A stretch of DNA of 64,000 nucleotides from Acidimicrobiaceae bacterium (GTDB lineage Bacteria > Actinomycetota > Acidimicrobiia > Acidimicrobiales > Ilumatobacteraceae): the NCBI GenBank assembly GCA_020637295.1, contig JACJWF010000001.1, positions 372,001-436,000 of the forward strand. The letters run 5' to 3'. The notes beneath the pieces were generated by a model. The model saw only the letters and a list, made by a program, of their open reading frames with translations. It was not told the DNA's origin and made no database searches. The translations under genes were made by a program, and so were the position numbers. Below are positions 63,719-64,000 of this stretch, one piece after another; position 1 is the stretch's first letter; the number at the start of each line of letters is the position of its first letter.

Positions 63719-64000
63719 TCAGCGCTGGCCCGCCCGGGCCGGGTTGGCCCCGGCGGCATCGGCCAGGCGGCGGGCCAGGTCGTCGAGGTCGTGGTCCACC
63801 AGGCCCACGGTGACGCGCAGGTGGGGGGTGTCCGGGCGGACCATGAACGGCTCGCCGGGCGCGGCACCGATGCCCTGGGCGGCCAGGGTCAGCAGCGCGG
63901 AGCGCTCGTCGACGACCTCCATCCACAGGTTGATCCCGTCGGTGCCGGTGACCGTGACGCCGCGGGCGCGCAGGGCGTCGGCCACGGCCTGGCGTCGGCG
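63719..64000 (-). CDS. MocR-type (GntR-HTH/aminotransferase) regulator, C-terminal fragment
   Basis: The last 93 residues of a fold-type I aminotransferase-like domain, running off the window. 'RRQAVADALRARGV', 'GINLWMEVVDERSALLTLAAQGIGAAPGEPFMV' and 'HLRVTVGLVDHDLDDLARRLADAA' match the end of MocR-family regulators ('SGxNVWVPVxDE...GWxVAPGxxFR...RVTV'). The N-terminal GntR HTH would be outside the window, so a plain aminotransferase cannot be excluded. It is upstream of the amidohydrolase by 20 bases, on the same strand. Confidence 0.7.
   Translation of the reverse strand, partial: RRRQAVADALRARGVTVTGTDGINLWMEVVDERSALLTLAAQGIGAAPGEPFMVRPDTPHLRVTVGLVDHDLDDLARRLADAAGANPARAGQR

Overview
The window is high-GC DNA with many GTG starts, GTGA or ATGA stop-start overlaps, F420-type LLM oxidoreductases, a ferredoxin-linked KorAB 2-oxoacid oxidoreductase, and large secreted proteins built from 'LDTR ... 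VDVxGxF' beta repeats. This points to an actinobacterium. My best guess is the Acidimicrobiia (Ilumatobacter/Microthrix-like); that is inference from gene content, not a phylogenetic test. Both ends cut through genes: a DUF2237 protein at the left and a MocR-type regulator at the right.

Layout. 1-6100 is housekeeping: a roughly 1,120-residue NAD-glutamate dehydrogenase, gltX, a DUF218 membrane protein, then tRNA-Gln(CTG) and tRNA-Glu(CTC) with a terminator. 6100-12150 is an accessory island beside the tRNA-Glu 3' end. It carries a close PvuII-type restriction endonuclease, a divergent zinc-ribbon DNA methyltransferase, a two-gene cassette of unknown function (a small phage-like protein and a multi-zinc-ribbon protein) and an XRE-ImmA regulator/protease with a helical partner. 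A short imperfect repeat of the tRNA-Glu end plus a second similar terminator near 12143-12190 may mark the other boundary. A Fic protein with a C-terminal winged helix follows, with a perfect palindrome directly upstream.

13.5-28 kb is a mixed chromosomal segment: DinB-like protein, dienelactone hydrolase, an MFS transporter with an apparent 3' frameshift, DNA polymerase IV, two divergent GGDEF-EAL proteins, an LLM oxidoreductase, an SDR, PPK2, an amidase and a second MFS transporter. 28-42 kb holds an active-looking subtilase with surface repeats, membrane proteins, MscL, an SGNH lipoprotein, an ABC-F ATPase, an LLM oxidoreductase overlapping an enoyl-CoA hydratase, a lipoprotein plus internally duplicated membrane protein pair, and class I fumarase.

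41.3-50.6 kb is the most unusual part. A gene for an AbiEi/DUF559-like nuclease is bracketed by three same-orientation copies of a roughly 55-base palindromic element. Next to it are two overlapping giant secreted subtilase-fold proteins that have lost catalytic residues. 50.6-64 kb has hrpB, a thioredoxin-fold protein, an eIF2B-like protein, korAB, an SDS-type alkylsulfatase, a DUF2786 protein, and a catabolic group (class III aminotransferase, N-carbamoyl amino acid/allantoate amidohydrolase, MocR regulator) that fits reductive pyrimidine or ureide breakdown.

Glutamate dehydrogenase, KorAB and fumarase together feed and run the oxidative TCA branch, with KorAB delivering electrons to ferredoxin. 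Several intergenic regions carry long perfect hairpins without a U-tract, which seem to be the usual terminator style here.
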